NCBI RefSeq assembly: GCF_900659615.1
Contig: NZ_CAACUY010000011.1
Coordinates: 1-64,000 of the forward strand
DNA length: 64,000 bases
Source: Actinomadura fibrosa
GTDB taxonomy: Bacteria > Actinomycetota > Actinomycetes > Streptosporangiales > Streptosporangiaceae
Reading direction: 5' to 3'
Below the pieces are notes generated by a model. That model saw only the letters and a program-made list of their open reading frames with translations. It was not told the origin of the DNA and did no database searches. The position numbers and the translations under genes are program-made. Shown piece by piece: positions 48,053 to 55,548 of the stretch (positions are counted from its first letter, which is position 1; each line of letters opens with the position of its first letter).

Positions 48053-48086
48053 CGAGGCCGCTCCGCACCGCGCTGGAGCGGCCTCG
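48053..48086. terminator. Bidirectional hairpin terminator between convergent genes
   Basis: Perfect 12-bp stem CGAGGCCGCTCC (48053-48064) with GGAGCGGCCTCG (48075-48086), loop of 10 nt, 12 bp after the PEBP stop and 6 bp from the end of the facing regulator gene. Confidence 0.85.
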
Positions 48087-48091
48087 GCGCG

Positions 48092-48769
48092 TCAGCTCGC
48101 GCCGACGAGCACGTCCCCGGCCGCCGTGCGGCGATAGAGGACCGACCGTCCGCTGCGCTCGCGCGTGACGAGCCCGGCCGCCCGCAGCACCGCGAGGTGG
48201 TCGCCGACCCCGCCGAGGCTGAGCCGCAGCCGCGCGCACAGCCAGGACGTGGTGGCGGGCTCGGCGAGCGTCCTGAGCAGGTCCGCTCTGGTGCGGCCGA
48301 GCAGCCGCGCGAGAGCGTCCCCGTCCGGCTTCAGCAGCGCCCGCCACGCGGTCTCCAGCCCATCGGCGAGGCGGCCGGCGACGTCCGGGGCGCCGAGCAC
48401 CTCCCGGACCGCCGGGGCGGGCTCGGGAAGCCCCTCCAGGTTCCGGGCGATCTCCTCGCGCGCCTGGGCGAGCGGCGTGGCCCGCACCGTCTCCAGTTGC
48501 TCGGCGACCGTCAGGTTCGGGCGGGCGGGCGGCGGCTGGATGAAGTCGGCCATGTACGCGTGGCGCCGCCGCAGGAAGGCCAGCGCCCGGACGGCCGGGT
48601 CGTCCGCGATGTCCCGGTACGCGGGACGGGCCCGCTCCACCCACGGCCGCAGCGGCCCGGCGGGCGCGCGGCCCGCCACCAGTCCCAGCGCGGTGAGCGT
48701 CTCCAGCAGCGGCGCCACCCCGAAGCGACTGGCCGCCAGATCCCGCGGCCCGGTCTCGATCCGGTACAT
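48092..48769 (-). CDS. ArsR-like winged-helix transcriptional regulator (DUF5937 type)
   Basis: 225 residues from the ATG at 48769, which has GGGGAGGC upstream; the GTG-initiated frame at 48781 adds four residues. A long N-terminal effector region (DLAASRFGVAPLLETLTAL) is followed by a C-terminal winged helix (about 155-222: LGRTRADLLRTLAEPATTSWLCARLRLSLGGVGDHLAVLRAAGLVTRERSGRSVLY). This layout is common for regulators divergent to MFS exporters. The divergent gene here is such an exporter but is broken. A strong palindrome in the gap is the likely operator. Confidence 0.88.
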   Translation of the reverse strand: MYRIETGPRDLAASRFGVAPLLETLTALGLVAGRAPAGPLRPWVERARPAYRDIADDPAVRALAFLRRRHAYMADFIQPPPARPNLTVAEQLETVRATPLAQAREEIARNLEGLPEPAPAVREVLGAPDVAGRLADGLETAWRALLKPDGDALARLLGRTRADLLRTLAEPATTSWLCARLRLSLGGVGDHLAVLRAAGLVTRERSGRSVLYRRTAAGDVLVGAS

Positions 48770-48810
48770 CCGCCTCCCCACCCCGGGACCCGCGGCTGCA
48801 CGCTCCCCGC

Positions 48811-48837
48811 ACGAACGGTTTCGTTCCTGGACGAAAC
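48811..48837. promoter_or_regulatory. Operator candidate for the ArsR-like regulator
   Basis: GTTTCGT (48818-48824) and ACGAAAC (48831-48837) form a perfect inverted repeat with a 6-nt spacer. A third half-site ACGAA (48811-48815) pairs with the inner TTCGT. The array lies in the 107-bp gap between the divergent regulator and transporter, which is where such repressors bind. Confidence 0.65.
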
Positions 48838-48876
48838 ATTAGTCGCGGATGCGCGGCGCGCTGGAGGGTCGCCGCC

Positions 48877-49753
48877 ATGACCGCCGCCTCCTCCTCACGG
48901 CCCGGCCCGCGTCCGCGGGTTCGCTACCGCGACGCCTTCGCCCTGCCCGAGTTCCGGGTCCTGTTCGCTCTCCAGGCGCTCCAGGTCGGGGGCGACGCGG
49001 TCCGCATGCTCGCCCTGTCGGTCCAGGTCTTCGAGCGGACGGGCTCCGCGCTCGCGTCGGCACTGGCGTTCGGCGCGGGCTTGCTCCCGTACGTGCTGGG
49101 CGGCGCGCTGCTGCTGGCGCTCGCGGACCGCGTCCCGGCGCGGCGGCTCTTGGCCGGGACGCACCTGCTGCGCCTCGTGGTCACGGCCGTGCTGGCGCTG
49201 GACGGGACGCCCGTCCCGGCGGCGATCGCGCTGGTCGCCGCGCTGGGCCTGGCCGCGCCGGTGGGGGCGGCGGCCGTGCAGGCGCGGCTCGCGGCGCTGC
49301 TGCCCGGGGACGGGCTCGTGCTCGGCCGCTCGCTGTTCCTCATGACCGCCGCGGGCGCGCAGATCGCGGGCCAGGCGGCGGGCGGCCTGCTGCTGGCGGC
49401 CGTCGCCCCGTCCGGTGCCCTCTGGCTGGCCGCGGCGGGTGGCTCGGGAGTCCTGGCGGGTCAACCGGATGCTTCTCGGTGACCGCCGTGTCCGCGGGCT
49501 GCTGCTGGCCGGGTGGTTGCCGATCTCCCTGTCGGTGGGGGCCGAGGGCGCGCTCGTGCCGTACGCGGCGGGGCTCGGGCGGCCCGGGACGGCGGGGTTG
49601 ATGCTCGGGGCCGGGGTCATGACGGGCCAGGCGGCCGGCATCGCGGCGGGCGGTGCTCTCGCCGGGTTCGCGGGGGCCGGGCCTGCCGTCGCGCTCTGCG
49701 GCGGGGCGGCCGTGGCATCCTGCCTGGCTCTGGGCCGCCACCTCAGGACTTGA
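48877..49753 (+). pseudogene. MFS exporter, frameshifted and internally deleted
   Basis: The first part (48877-49482) encodes the N-terminal half of an MFS transporter: RYRDAFALPEFRVLFALQALQVGGDAVRMLALSVQVFERTG, then five to six transmembrane helices. It then runs out of frame at about 49430-49445. The next frame picks up the second half (SWRVNRMLLGDRRVRGLLLAGWLPISLSVGAEGALVPYAAGLG) and ends at 49753. Together they make only ~295 residues where about 400 are expected, so in addition to the frameshift roughly 100 residues are missing from the inter-domain linker and the C-terminal half. The last bases overlap the convergent ATPase gene by 11 bp. A functional transporter is very unlikely. Confidence 0.8.
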
Positions 49754-50192
49754 CGCGGGCCCAGACCCACTTGCCGTGCGGTTCGGTCGGGTGCACGCCG
49801 CACTCGGACGAGAGGGCCTGGACGATCGGCAGGCCCCAGCCGCCCGTCCCGTCGTCGTGCCCGGGATCGAGGGCGTGCGGGTCCGGGACGATGTCGTCCA
49901 GGGTGAGCTCGGCGACGGGACGGGCGACGGGCATCTCGTCGGAGCCGTCCCAGACCCACAGCAGGATCGAATCGGGCTCGCGGACGACCCGGATCCGGAT
50001 CTCGCCGTCGGGCGTGCTCCGCACCGCGTTCGCGATCAGCTCGCCGACGATCAGGTGGACGTCGTGGGCGACATGGAGCATCCGCCAGTGCCTGAGCCGA
50101 AAGTCGATCATCATGCGCGCCTGGCCCGACGCCGAGCGCGCGGCGAGACATGAGATCTCCAGATCATCCGGGTTCGTCACGTCGGTGCCCAC
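49743..50192 (-). CDS. RsbW/anti-sigma-type HATPase_c protein
   Basis: 149 residues. A single GHKL ATPase domain: N-box VHLIVGELIANAVRST, the second ATP motif VWDGSDEMPVARPV and the G-box GTGGWGLPIVQALSSECGV, with a C-terminal KWVWARVKS strand. Stand-alone proteins of this type are very numerous in actinomycetes and act as serine kinases on STAS antagonists or as small ATP-binding regulators. The start is GTG at 50192; a second GTG at 50180 is possible. It is divergent from an XRE regulator, a frequent pairing. Confidence 0.88.
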   Translation of the reverse strand: MGTDVTNPDDLEISCLAARSASGQARMMIDFRLRHWRMLHVAHDVHLIVGELIANAVRSTPDGEIRIRVVREPDSILLWVWDGSDEMPVARPVAELTLDDIVPDPHALDPGHDDGTGGWGLPIVQALSSECGVHPTEPHGKWVWARVKS

Positions 50193-50248
50193 TCCGTTCG
50201 CATTGGTCCCGCGCTCACCGCCGTCCAGCCGACCGCACCCCTAAGGAT

Positions 50249-50265
50249 GCGTGACCCTGCGTGAC
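50249..50265. repeat. Direct repeat GCGTGAC with 10-bp period
   Basis: GCGTGAC occurs at 50249-50255 and 50259-50265, one helical turn apart, in the 159-bp gap between the divergent ATPase and XRE genes. It may be a binding site for a regulator that contacts one face of the DNA. Confidence 0.4.
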
Positions 50266-50351
50266 GTCTTCACCGGTTTTCAAGGACGTCTGGGACGTTC
50301 ATTGGCTACGTTGAGTAAACACTTCATCTGTCCGGGACCCGAGGGGGCACA

Positions 50352-51122
50352 GTGGCCAATGACGCGCTTCGGCAGGCCATGACCGGTGCGAGACTGACAG
50401 AGCAGGAACTCGCAAAAGCGTGTCAAGTGGACGTGAAGACCGTCGTCCGGTGGGTGAGCGACGAGGGCCGTATGCCCCATCCCCGACATCGGTGGGCCGC
50501 GTCCGAGGTCCTGGGGGTTGATGAGACCGTGCTGTGGCCAGACTCCATCCGCAAGAACGTGAAGACGGGGGTCGACCGCGAGGTCGTCGCGGTGTACCCG
50601 TACCGGTCCGCCTGCCCGAAGTCGGTGTGGCGCCGCCTCATCGCGGACGCCGAGAAGGATCTGACGTTCGCCGGCTATACCAACTACTTCCTGTGGCTGG
50701 AGATCCCCAACCTGCGGGGCGCGCTGCGGCGCAAGGCCGAGGCGGGCTGCCGGGTGCGGTTCCTCGTCGGCGACCCGACCAGCGAGGTCACGCGGCGCCG
50801 CGAGGAGCTGGAGGACGTGCCGCTCACCGTCGGCACCCGCATCAAGATCACGCTGGACGAGCTGGCGAAGCTGGCGGACGTCCCCGCCGTCGAGGCGCGG
50901 TACGGGGACGACCACATCGCCATGAGCGTGTTCGTGTTCGACGACGAGATGCTGGTCACGCCGCATCTCGCGCACCTGGTCGGGCACGACTCGCCGATGT
51001 TCCACGTCCGGCGCTGCCAGCCGGACGGGCTGTTCGACCGCTTCGAGTACCACGTGACCCGGCTGTGGGAGACGGGCCGGCCGATCCCGGCGCTGCACGC
51101 CACCGGACGGCCGGCGGACTGA
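50352..51122 (+). CDS. XRE-type helix-turn-helix regulator with PLD-like C-terminal domain (DUF5919-like)
   Basis: 256 residues from a GTG at 50352 with GAGGGGG upstream. The helix-turn-helix is at about 14-38 (LTEQELAKACQVDVKTVVRWVS). After an Arg/Pro hinge, residues ~80-250 form a conserved domain (FAGYTNYFLWLEIPNLRGALRRKAEAGCRVRFLVGDP) with the fold pattern of phospholipase-D-like proteins but without HKD motifs. I associate it with DUF5919. It could sense a ligand through this domain. A strong bidirectional hairpin follows. Confidence 0.85.
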   Translation: MANDALRQAMTGARLTEQELAKACQVDVKTVVRWVSDEGRMPHPRHRWAASEVLGVDETVLWPDSIRKNVKTGVDREVVAVYPYRSACPKSVWRRLIADAEKDLTFAGYTNYFLWLEIPNLRGALRRKAEAGCRVRFLVGDPTSEVTRRREELEDVPLTVGTRIKITLDELAKLADVPAVEARYGDDHIAMSVFVFDDEMLVTPHLAHLVGHDSPMFHVRRCQPDGLFDRFEYHVTRLWETGRPIPALHATGRPAD

Positions 51123-51129
51123 TCCCAGC

Positions 51130-51168
51130 GGGTTGCGGCATCACCGTGGCGCCACGATGCCGCAACCC
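51130..51168. terminator. Strong bidirectional hairpin terminator
   Basis: Perfect 13-bp stem GGGTTGCGGCATC (51130-51142) with GATGCCGCAACCC (51156-51168). The loop contains a further small palindrome (GTGGCGCCAC). It lies between the convergent XRE and radical SAM genes. Confidence 0.85.
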
Positions 51169-51184
51169 GGCCCAGGGCGCGCGG

Positions 51185-52501
51185 CTACTTCTCGAAGGGG
51201 AAGCGGTCCGCGAAGGCGGGCTTCAGATCGTCCAGCCAGACCGCGTCCGGGTCGTACTTGGCGAAGAACGGCCTGCCCACGAGCTCGGCGTCCCGGCACT
51301 GGATGAAGTGCAGGGCGAACACCTTCTCGCCGAGGAGGTCGACGACGCCGTCCACGCAGACCTTGCCGGGCGTGGCGGACATGGACGGGCCCCGGACGGT
51401 GCGGGAGAGGCCGGAGACGTTCTTGTAGGCGTCCCGGAAGATCTCGTACGCGCGGCCGAGGGGCACGGCGAAGTAGTCCTGCGGTCCCGTGTCGCGCTCG
51501 ACGAACATGTAGTAGGGGACGAGGCCCATGCGGGTCTGCGTCCGCCACATGCTCTCCCAGGCGGCGGGGTCGTCGTTGATCGTCCGGATCAGCGGGGCCT
51601 GGGTCCGGATGACGGCCCCGGTGTCGCGGATGCGCCGGCAGGCCTCGGTGACCATGAGCGGTTCGAGCTCGCGCGGATGGCTGAAGTGGGCCATGAAGGC
51701 GAGGTTCTTGCCGGACTCGACGACCTGCTCGAAGAGCCGGAGCATGGCGTCGGCGTCGGGGTCGGTGACGAACTTCTGCGGCCAGTACGCGAGCGACTTC
51801 GTCCCGATGCGGATGGACTCCAGCTGCTCCAGGTCCAGCAGCGGCTCGATGTAGCGGCGCAGCACCGGCTCACCCATGATCATCGCGTCGCCGCCGGTGA
51901 ACAGGACGCTGGTCACCTCGGGGTGGGAGACCAGGTAGTCGCGCAGCGCGGTGACGTCGTCGCCCGCCATCTTGAGGTCGGCCTCGCCGACGAACTGGGC
52001 CCAGCGGAAGCAGTACGTGCAGTAGGCGTGGCATGTCTGCCCCTGTTTGGGGAAGTACAGCACGGTCTCGTCGTACTTGTGCTGCATACCAGGGATCTTG
52101 CCATCGCCGAAGCTCGGAACGTTCAGCTCCAGCTGCCCGGCGGGGTGCGGGTTCAGCCTCATCCGCACCGCGTGCGCGGCGGCCTCGACCTCCGCCTTGG
52201 GGGCCTCGCGCCGCAGGAGGTCGGACAGGTGCGCGACGTCCCGCGCGGGGAGCATGTCCGGCTGCGGGAAGACGAGGCGGTAGATCGGGTCGTCGGGGGC
52301 CGCCGACCAGTCGATGAGCTCGTCGACCACGTACGCGTTGGTCCGGAACGGCAGGACCGTGGCCACCGCGCGGGTGGCGAGCTGCTGTTCGGGCGACAGT
52401 CCGGCGCGAGCGGTGAGCTCGTCGAGGTGCTTCGCCGTGAAGGCGCGGAACTTGCGACCAGTGGATCGCACTGCGGGCGCCGCGTCGTTCACCAGTGTCA
52501 C
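51185..52501 (-). CDS. KamA-family radical SAM protein (lysine 2,3-aminomutase-like)
   Basis: 438 residues from the GTG at 52501, which has AAGGAG nine nt upstream; the longer frame to 52684 has a non-conserved leader. The [4Fe-4S] cluster motif is C157-HAY-C161-TY-C164, and TGGDAMIMG is the SAM-binding segment. The family normally has PLP bound by a Lys near the C-terminus. I could not place that lysine with confidence, so aminomutase activity is not assured. The N-terminal ~110 residues (FRAFTAKHLDELTARAGL) are specific to the actinobacterial subgroup. It is monocistronic and ends at the shared terminator. Confidence 0.88.
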   Translation of the reverse strand: MTLVNDAAPAVRSTGRKFRAFTAKHLDELTARAGLSPEQQLATRAVATVLPFRTNAYVVDELIDWSAAPDDPIYRLVFPQPDMLPARDVAHLSDLLRREAPKAEVEAAAHAVRMRLNPHPAGQLELNVPSFGDGKIPGMQHKYDETVLYFPKQGQTCHAYCTYCFRWAQFVGEADLKMAGDDVTALRDYLVSHPEVTSVLFTGGDAMIMGEPVLRRYIEPLLDLEQLESIRIGTKSLAYWPQKFVTDPDADAMLRLFEQVVESGKNLAFMAHFSHPRELEPLMVTEACRRIRDTGAVIRTQAPLIRTINDDPAAWESMWRTQTRMGLVPYYMFVERDTGPQDYFAVPLGRAYEIFRDAYKNVSGLSRTVRGPSMSATPGKVCVDGVVDLLGEKVFALHFIQCRDAELVGRPFFAKYDPDAVWLDDLKPAFADRFPFEK

Positions 52502-52884
52502 GTGTTGGTACTCCTTGGAGTCAGCGGGGAAGACGCACCCCGGCACTTCGTCACGGACCGTGATCAGAAAGCCGCAGGCCACCCCCATTGAACAGTTTCG
52601 GATGGGTCCATGCCGAATTGATACCCCTTCCCTTCGGCGAAGAAGCTGGTCAAGCCCGATCCAGGCGAATCGCCCCGACATCATCGTGGACGGTCCGGCG
52701 CTTGTACAACGACTACGTCACGTCAACTTCTCCGTCGGGACGGGTCGGGTTTCCGGTCGGGACGCGCCCGGCGCCTCCCGTCCCGCGGATCTCCCGGAAA
52801 ACGCGCCCCGCGTCATCGACTGACACGATGTTCGTCGATACTTGCTGGGGGGCGGGCAGGGCCAGGCGTGGTGAGGGGGCCTGA

Positions 52885-53613
52885 GTGGACCTTGACAGGG
52901 TGGACGCCGGACCGGGCGTCGTACCGGCATGGGTGGTCGTCCTGGCCGCCGTCGCGGCGGTCTCCTACGCGACGTTCTTCCTGGAGCACCTGCTCAGCCC
53001 CGACCTCGACGTCGTCAACGGGTACGTGAGCGAGCTGTCGGCGGTCGACCAGCCGTTCCACAACGTCTACAGCGGCGGCGACCTGATCACCGGAGTCCTG
53101 TCGATCATCGTCGCGGCCGGGACGCTGCGCAGGTTGCGGCGCCGCCCTCTCGCGACCGCCGGGTGGACGTTCCTCGGCCTGTTCGGGGTGTGCGCGATCG
53201 GCGACGCCACGTTCCCGCTGGACTGCGCGCCCAGCCTGGAGACGTGGTGCGCGCTCCGGGAGCGGTCGGAGCAGGTGTCGTTCTCCCACGAGTTCCACTC
53301 GGTGACCAGCAGCGCCGTGATCGTCTGCGGTGTGGTGGCGCTGTTCACGCTGTCGATGGCGGCCCGCCGCTACGGGTGGTGGCCCGCGCTCGCCCGCTGG
53401 GGCTGGCCGCTCGCCCTCGCCGAGTCGGTGTTCGCGCTCGGCACGCTGCTGGCGATGTACCTCGGCCGCTGGCTCGGCATCATCCAGCGGATCCAGATCG
53501 GCATCCTCTGCCTCGGCCTGCTCACCATCGCCTGGGCGCTGTACGCCGACCGGAGAAACGCGGGGCGCACCGGCCCCGGCCTCCCGCCCGTACGAGAGAA
53601 GACCCCCCTATGA
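52885..53613 (+). CDS. DUF998-family membrane protein
   Basis: 242 residues, GTG start with GAGGGGG upstream. Six predicted transmembrane helices. The DUF998 pattern is visible in VNGYVSELSAVDQPFHNVY, GDATFPLDCAP and SFSHEFHSVTSSAV. Function unknown. Its stop overlaps the ATG of the alpha/beta hydrolase gene (ATGA), so both proteins are probably made together. Confidence 0.88.
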   Translation: MDLDRVDAGPGVVPAWVVVLAAVAAVSYATFFLEHLLSPDLDVVNGYVSELSAVDQPFHNVYSGGDLITGVLSIIVAAGTLRRLRRRPLATAGWTFLGLFGVCAIGDATFPLDCAPSLETWCALRERSEQVSFSHEFHSVTSSAVIVCGVVALFTLSMAARRYGWWPALARWGWPLALAESVFALGTLLAMYLGRWLGIIQRIQIGILCLGLLTIAWALYADRRNAGRTGPGLPPVREKTPL

Positions 53614-54554
53614 CCGAACCCGAGACCGGCGGGCCCGAGCACGCCGCCCCCGCCGGCACCGCCCCCGCCGGTGAGATCGTCAACGTCGGACGCGAGCAGG
53701 TGCACGTCGTCGAAGAAGGGCCCGCCGACGGATCCCCGGTGCTGCTGAGCTCCGGGCTCGGCGGGGCCTGGTTCGACTGGCGGCCCGTCGCGGACCTGCT
53801 GCGCGACCGCGCCCGGGTGATCGCCTTCGACCGTCCCGGCCTCGGGCTGAGCCCGGCCGCGCACGCCGCGCCGACGCTGCGCCGCGACGCGGACGTGCTC
53901 GCCGGACTCGCCGAGCGGGCCGGGCGGCCGGTGACCGTCGTCGCGCACTCGATGGCCGCGTTCCACGCCGAGGCCCTCGCGCGGCTGCGCCCCGAACTCG
54001 TCCACGGCCTGGTCCTCGTGGATCCGAGCTACGAGCGCGACCCGCACGCGCGCGTCCGGTACGCGGCGGCGGTGACGCCCGCCGCGACGGCCCTGGGAGC
54101 GCTCCTCGGCGCGACCCGGCTGGCGCGGTGCGTCGGCCCCGCCGGCCGGAGGATCGTCCTCAAGCGGACGAGCAGGCGGGAGGAGCCGGTGCCGCCCGCC
54201 GTCGTCCGGTCGGTCTACGGGCGCGGGACCGTCCTCGGCACCGTCCTCGCCGAGGACCTCGCCTACCGGGAGATGGCCGTCGACCTCGCGCGGCTCCGCG
54301 AGCGGCGCCCGTTCCCGCCCGTCCCGCTCGTGGTGATCACCGCGCTCGGCGACGTCGAGGACCCCGGCAAGGCCCGGGAATGGGCGGCGGACCACGCGCG
54401 GCTCGCCGCGATCAGCCCGCACGGCTCCCAGGTCGAGCTGCCCGACTCCCTGCACATGGTGCAGCTCGACCGCCCCGACGCCGTCGCGGACGCGGTCGCG
54501 ACCGTCCTCGGCCACCCCGCCGGGCGGAACGGCGTCCGCGAGGGAACGGCGTGA
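53610..54554 (+). CDS. Alpha/beta hydrolase
   Basis: 314 residues. Canonical fold: LLSSGLGGAWFDWRPV (oxyanion region), nucleophile Ser114 in VVAHSMAAF (the first Gly of GxSxG is Ala), and His282 in DSLHMVQLDRP. There is a 20-residue Pro/Ala-rich N-terminus and no signal peptide. It could be an esterase or a lipase acting near the membrane. The neighbouring DUF998 protein and the lipoprotein gene (4-bp overlaps on both sides) suggest one membrane-linked process. Confidence 0.92.
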   Translation: MTEPETGGPEHAAPAGTAPAGEIVNVGREQVHVVEEGPADGSPVLLSSGLGGAWFDWRPVADLLRDRARVIAFDRPGLGLSPAAHAAPTLRRDADVLAGLAERAGRPVTVVAHSMAAFHAEALARLRPELVHGLVLVDPSYERDPHARVRYAAAVTPAATALGALLGATRLARCVGPAGRRIVLKRTSRREEPVPPAVVRSVYGRGTVLGTVLAEDLAYREMAVDLARLRERRPFPPVPLVVITALGDVEDPGKAREWAADHARLAAISPHGSQVELPDSLHMVQLDRPDAVADAVATVLGHPAGRNGVREGTA

Positions 54555-54907
54555 GGCGGCTGCCCGCCGTCCTGCTGGCCGGGCTCCTCGTCCTGTCCGT
54601 CTCCGGCTGCAAGGTCATGCAGAGGATCTCGGACGGGTCGTACAACAACGCCGTGACGGACGGCGTCGTCAAGGAGCTGGACGAGCGGAACATCCGGCTG
54701 GAGAAGCGACCCTCCTGCAAGACCCGCGACTCCGGCTCCGCGTCCGTCCATGTGGAGTGCACGGCCACCACGCGCGAAGGCCAGCCGGTCGTCGTGACGG
54801 GCGTCGCGGAGGAGGCCGACACCGACCATCCCCGGGAGCTGTACGAGGTGACCGTCGGCGGGCAGGAGGTGCTCCGCCAGAACTGCCTCGGCCTGGGCTG
54901 CCACTGA
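54551..54907 (+). CDS. Small Cys-containing lipoprotein (DUF4333-like)
   Basis: 118 residues, GTG in a 4-bp overlap with the hydrolase gene. Signal peptide with lipobox LSVSGC (Cys20). The mature part has four further cysteines (RPSCKT, VECTATT, QNCLGLGC), probably two disulfides. The small alpha/beta domain recalls DUF4333. It resembles the protein encoded next in layout, see the findings. Confidence 0.8.
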   Translation: MRRLPAVLLAGLLVLSVSGCKVMQRISDGSYNNAVTDGVVKELDERNIRLEKRPSCKTRDSGSASVHVECTATTREGQPVVVTGVAEEADTDHPRELYEVTVGGQEVLRQNCLGLGCH

Positions 54908-54954
54908 CGCGTCACGAGTCCGCATGAATCGGGAAAGGCCTCGCCGCGTCCCGC

Positions 54955-55398
54955 ATGCGAGCCGACACGCCCGGTGACGTACCCGGTGTGGAGATCAATC
55001 GCAGGAGAGCACTGACCATCGGTTCCGCCGCGTTCCTCGTCCTCGCCCTGGCGGCCGGCGGCGCCATCGCCTACCTGGTCCTGTCGGGCGACGACGGCCT
55101 GCGGTACCGGAGCCAGGCGGCGCTGCGGGCGGCGCTGCCGGTGCGCGCCGCGGCGGAGCTGAGCTCCCGCGGGCTGACCCTCCAGTCCCCGCTGGACTGC
55201 GAGGACCTGCCCGGCTGGACGAAGCTGAAGATGCGCGCGTCCTGCACCGGCATGACCACCGACAAGCGGGACGTCCAGGTGATCGGCACCGCCGAGCTGG
55301 AGACGGACCGGAGCTTCTACACGATCCTCGTCGGCGGCCATCCGATCGTGGAGAACGCGCCGTGCCTGGGCGGCGACTGCCGGAAGGGCGACGGATAG
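54955..55398 (+). CDS. Membrane-anchored paralogue of the preceding lipoprotein (DUF4333-like)
   Basis: 147 residues from the ATG at 54955 (a GTG at 54988 is possible). One transmembrane helix (about 20-43) and an exported domain with the same spacing of features as the lipoprotein before it: a first Cys (PLDCEDLPG), RASCTGMTT, a central beta hairpin, and a terminal APCLGGDC. The two genes are separated by 47 bp and are probably an old tandem duplication in which one copy keeps a lipid anchor and the other a helix anchor. Confidence 0.75.
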   Translation: MRADTPGDVPGVEINRRRALTIGSAAFLVLALAAGGAIAYLVLSGDDGLRYRSQAALRAALPVRAAAELSSRGLTLQSPLDCEDLPGWTKLKMRASCTGMTTDKRDVQVIGTAELETDRSFYTILVGGHPIVENAPCLGGDCRKGDG

Positions 55399-55423
55399 CC
55401 GTGGCGGCCGTTCGGGGGGCGCC

Positions 55424-55458
55424 GCCCGGAGGGTGACGAGCGCCACCCTCCTCCGGGC
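55424..55458 (+). terminator. Hairpin terminator with 3-nt bulge
   Basis: GCCCGGAGGGTG (55424-55435) pairs with CACCCTC-CTC-CGGGC (55444-55458), where CTC is a bulge. It is 26 bp after the stop at 55398. Confidence 0.6.
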
Positions 55459-55548
55459 GCAGTCAAGGCAGGTGAAGGAACGTCCTACGATGCGATGAGC
55501 TGCGTTTCCTGCGGCGCGAGCATCCTTCCCACCCTCCTTGGAGCCCCC

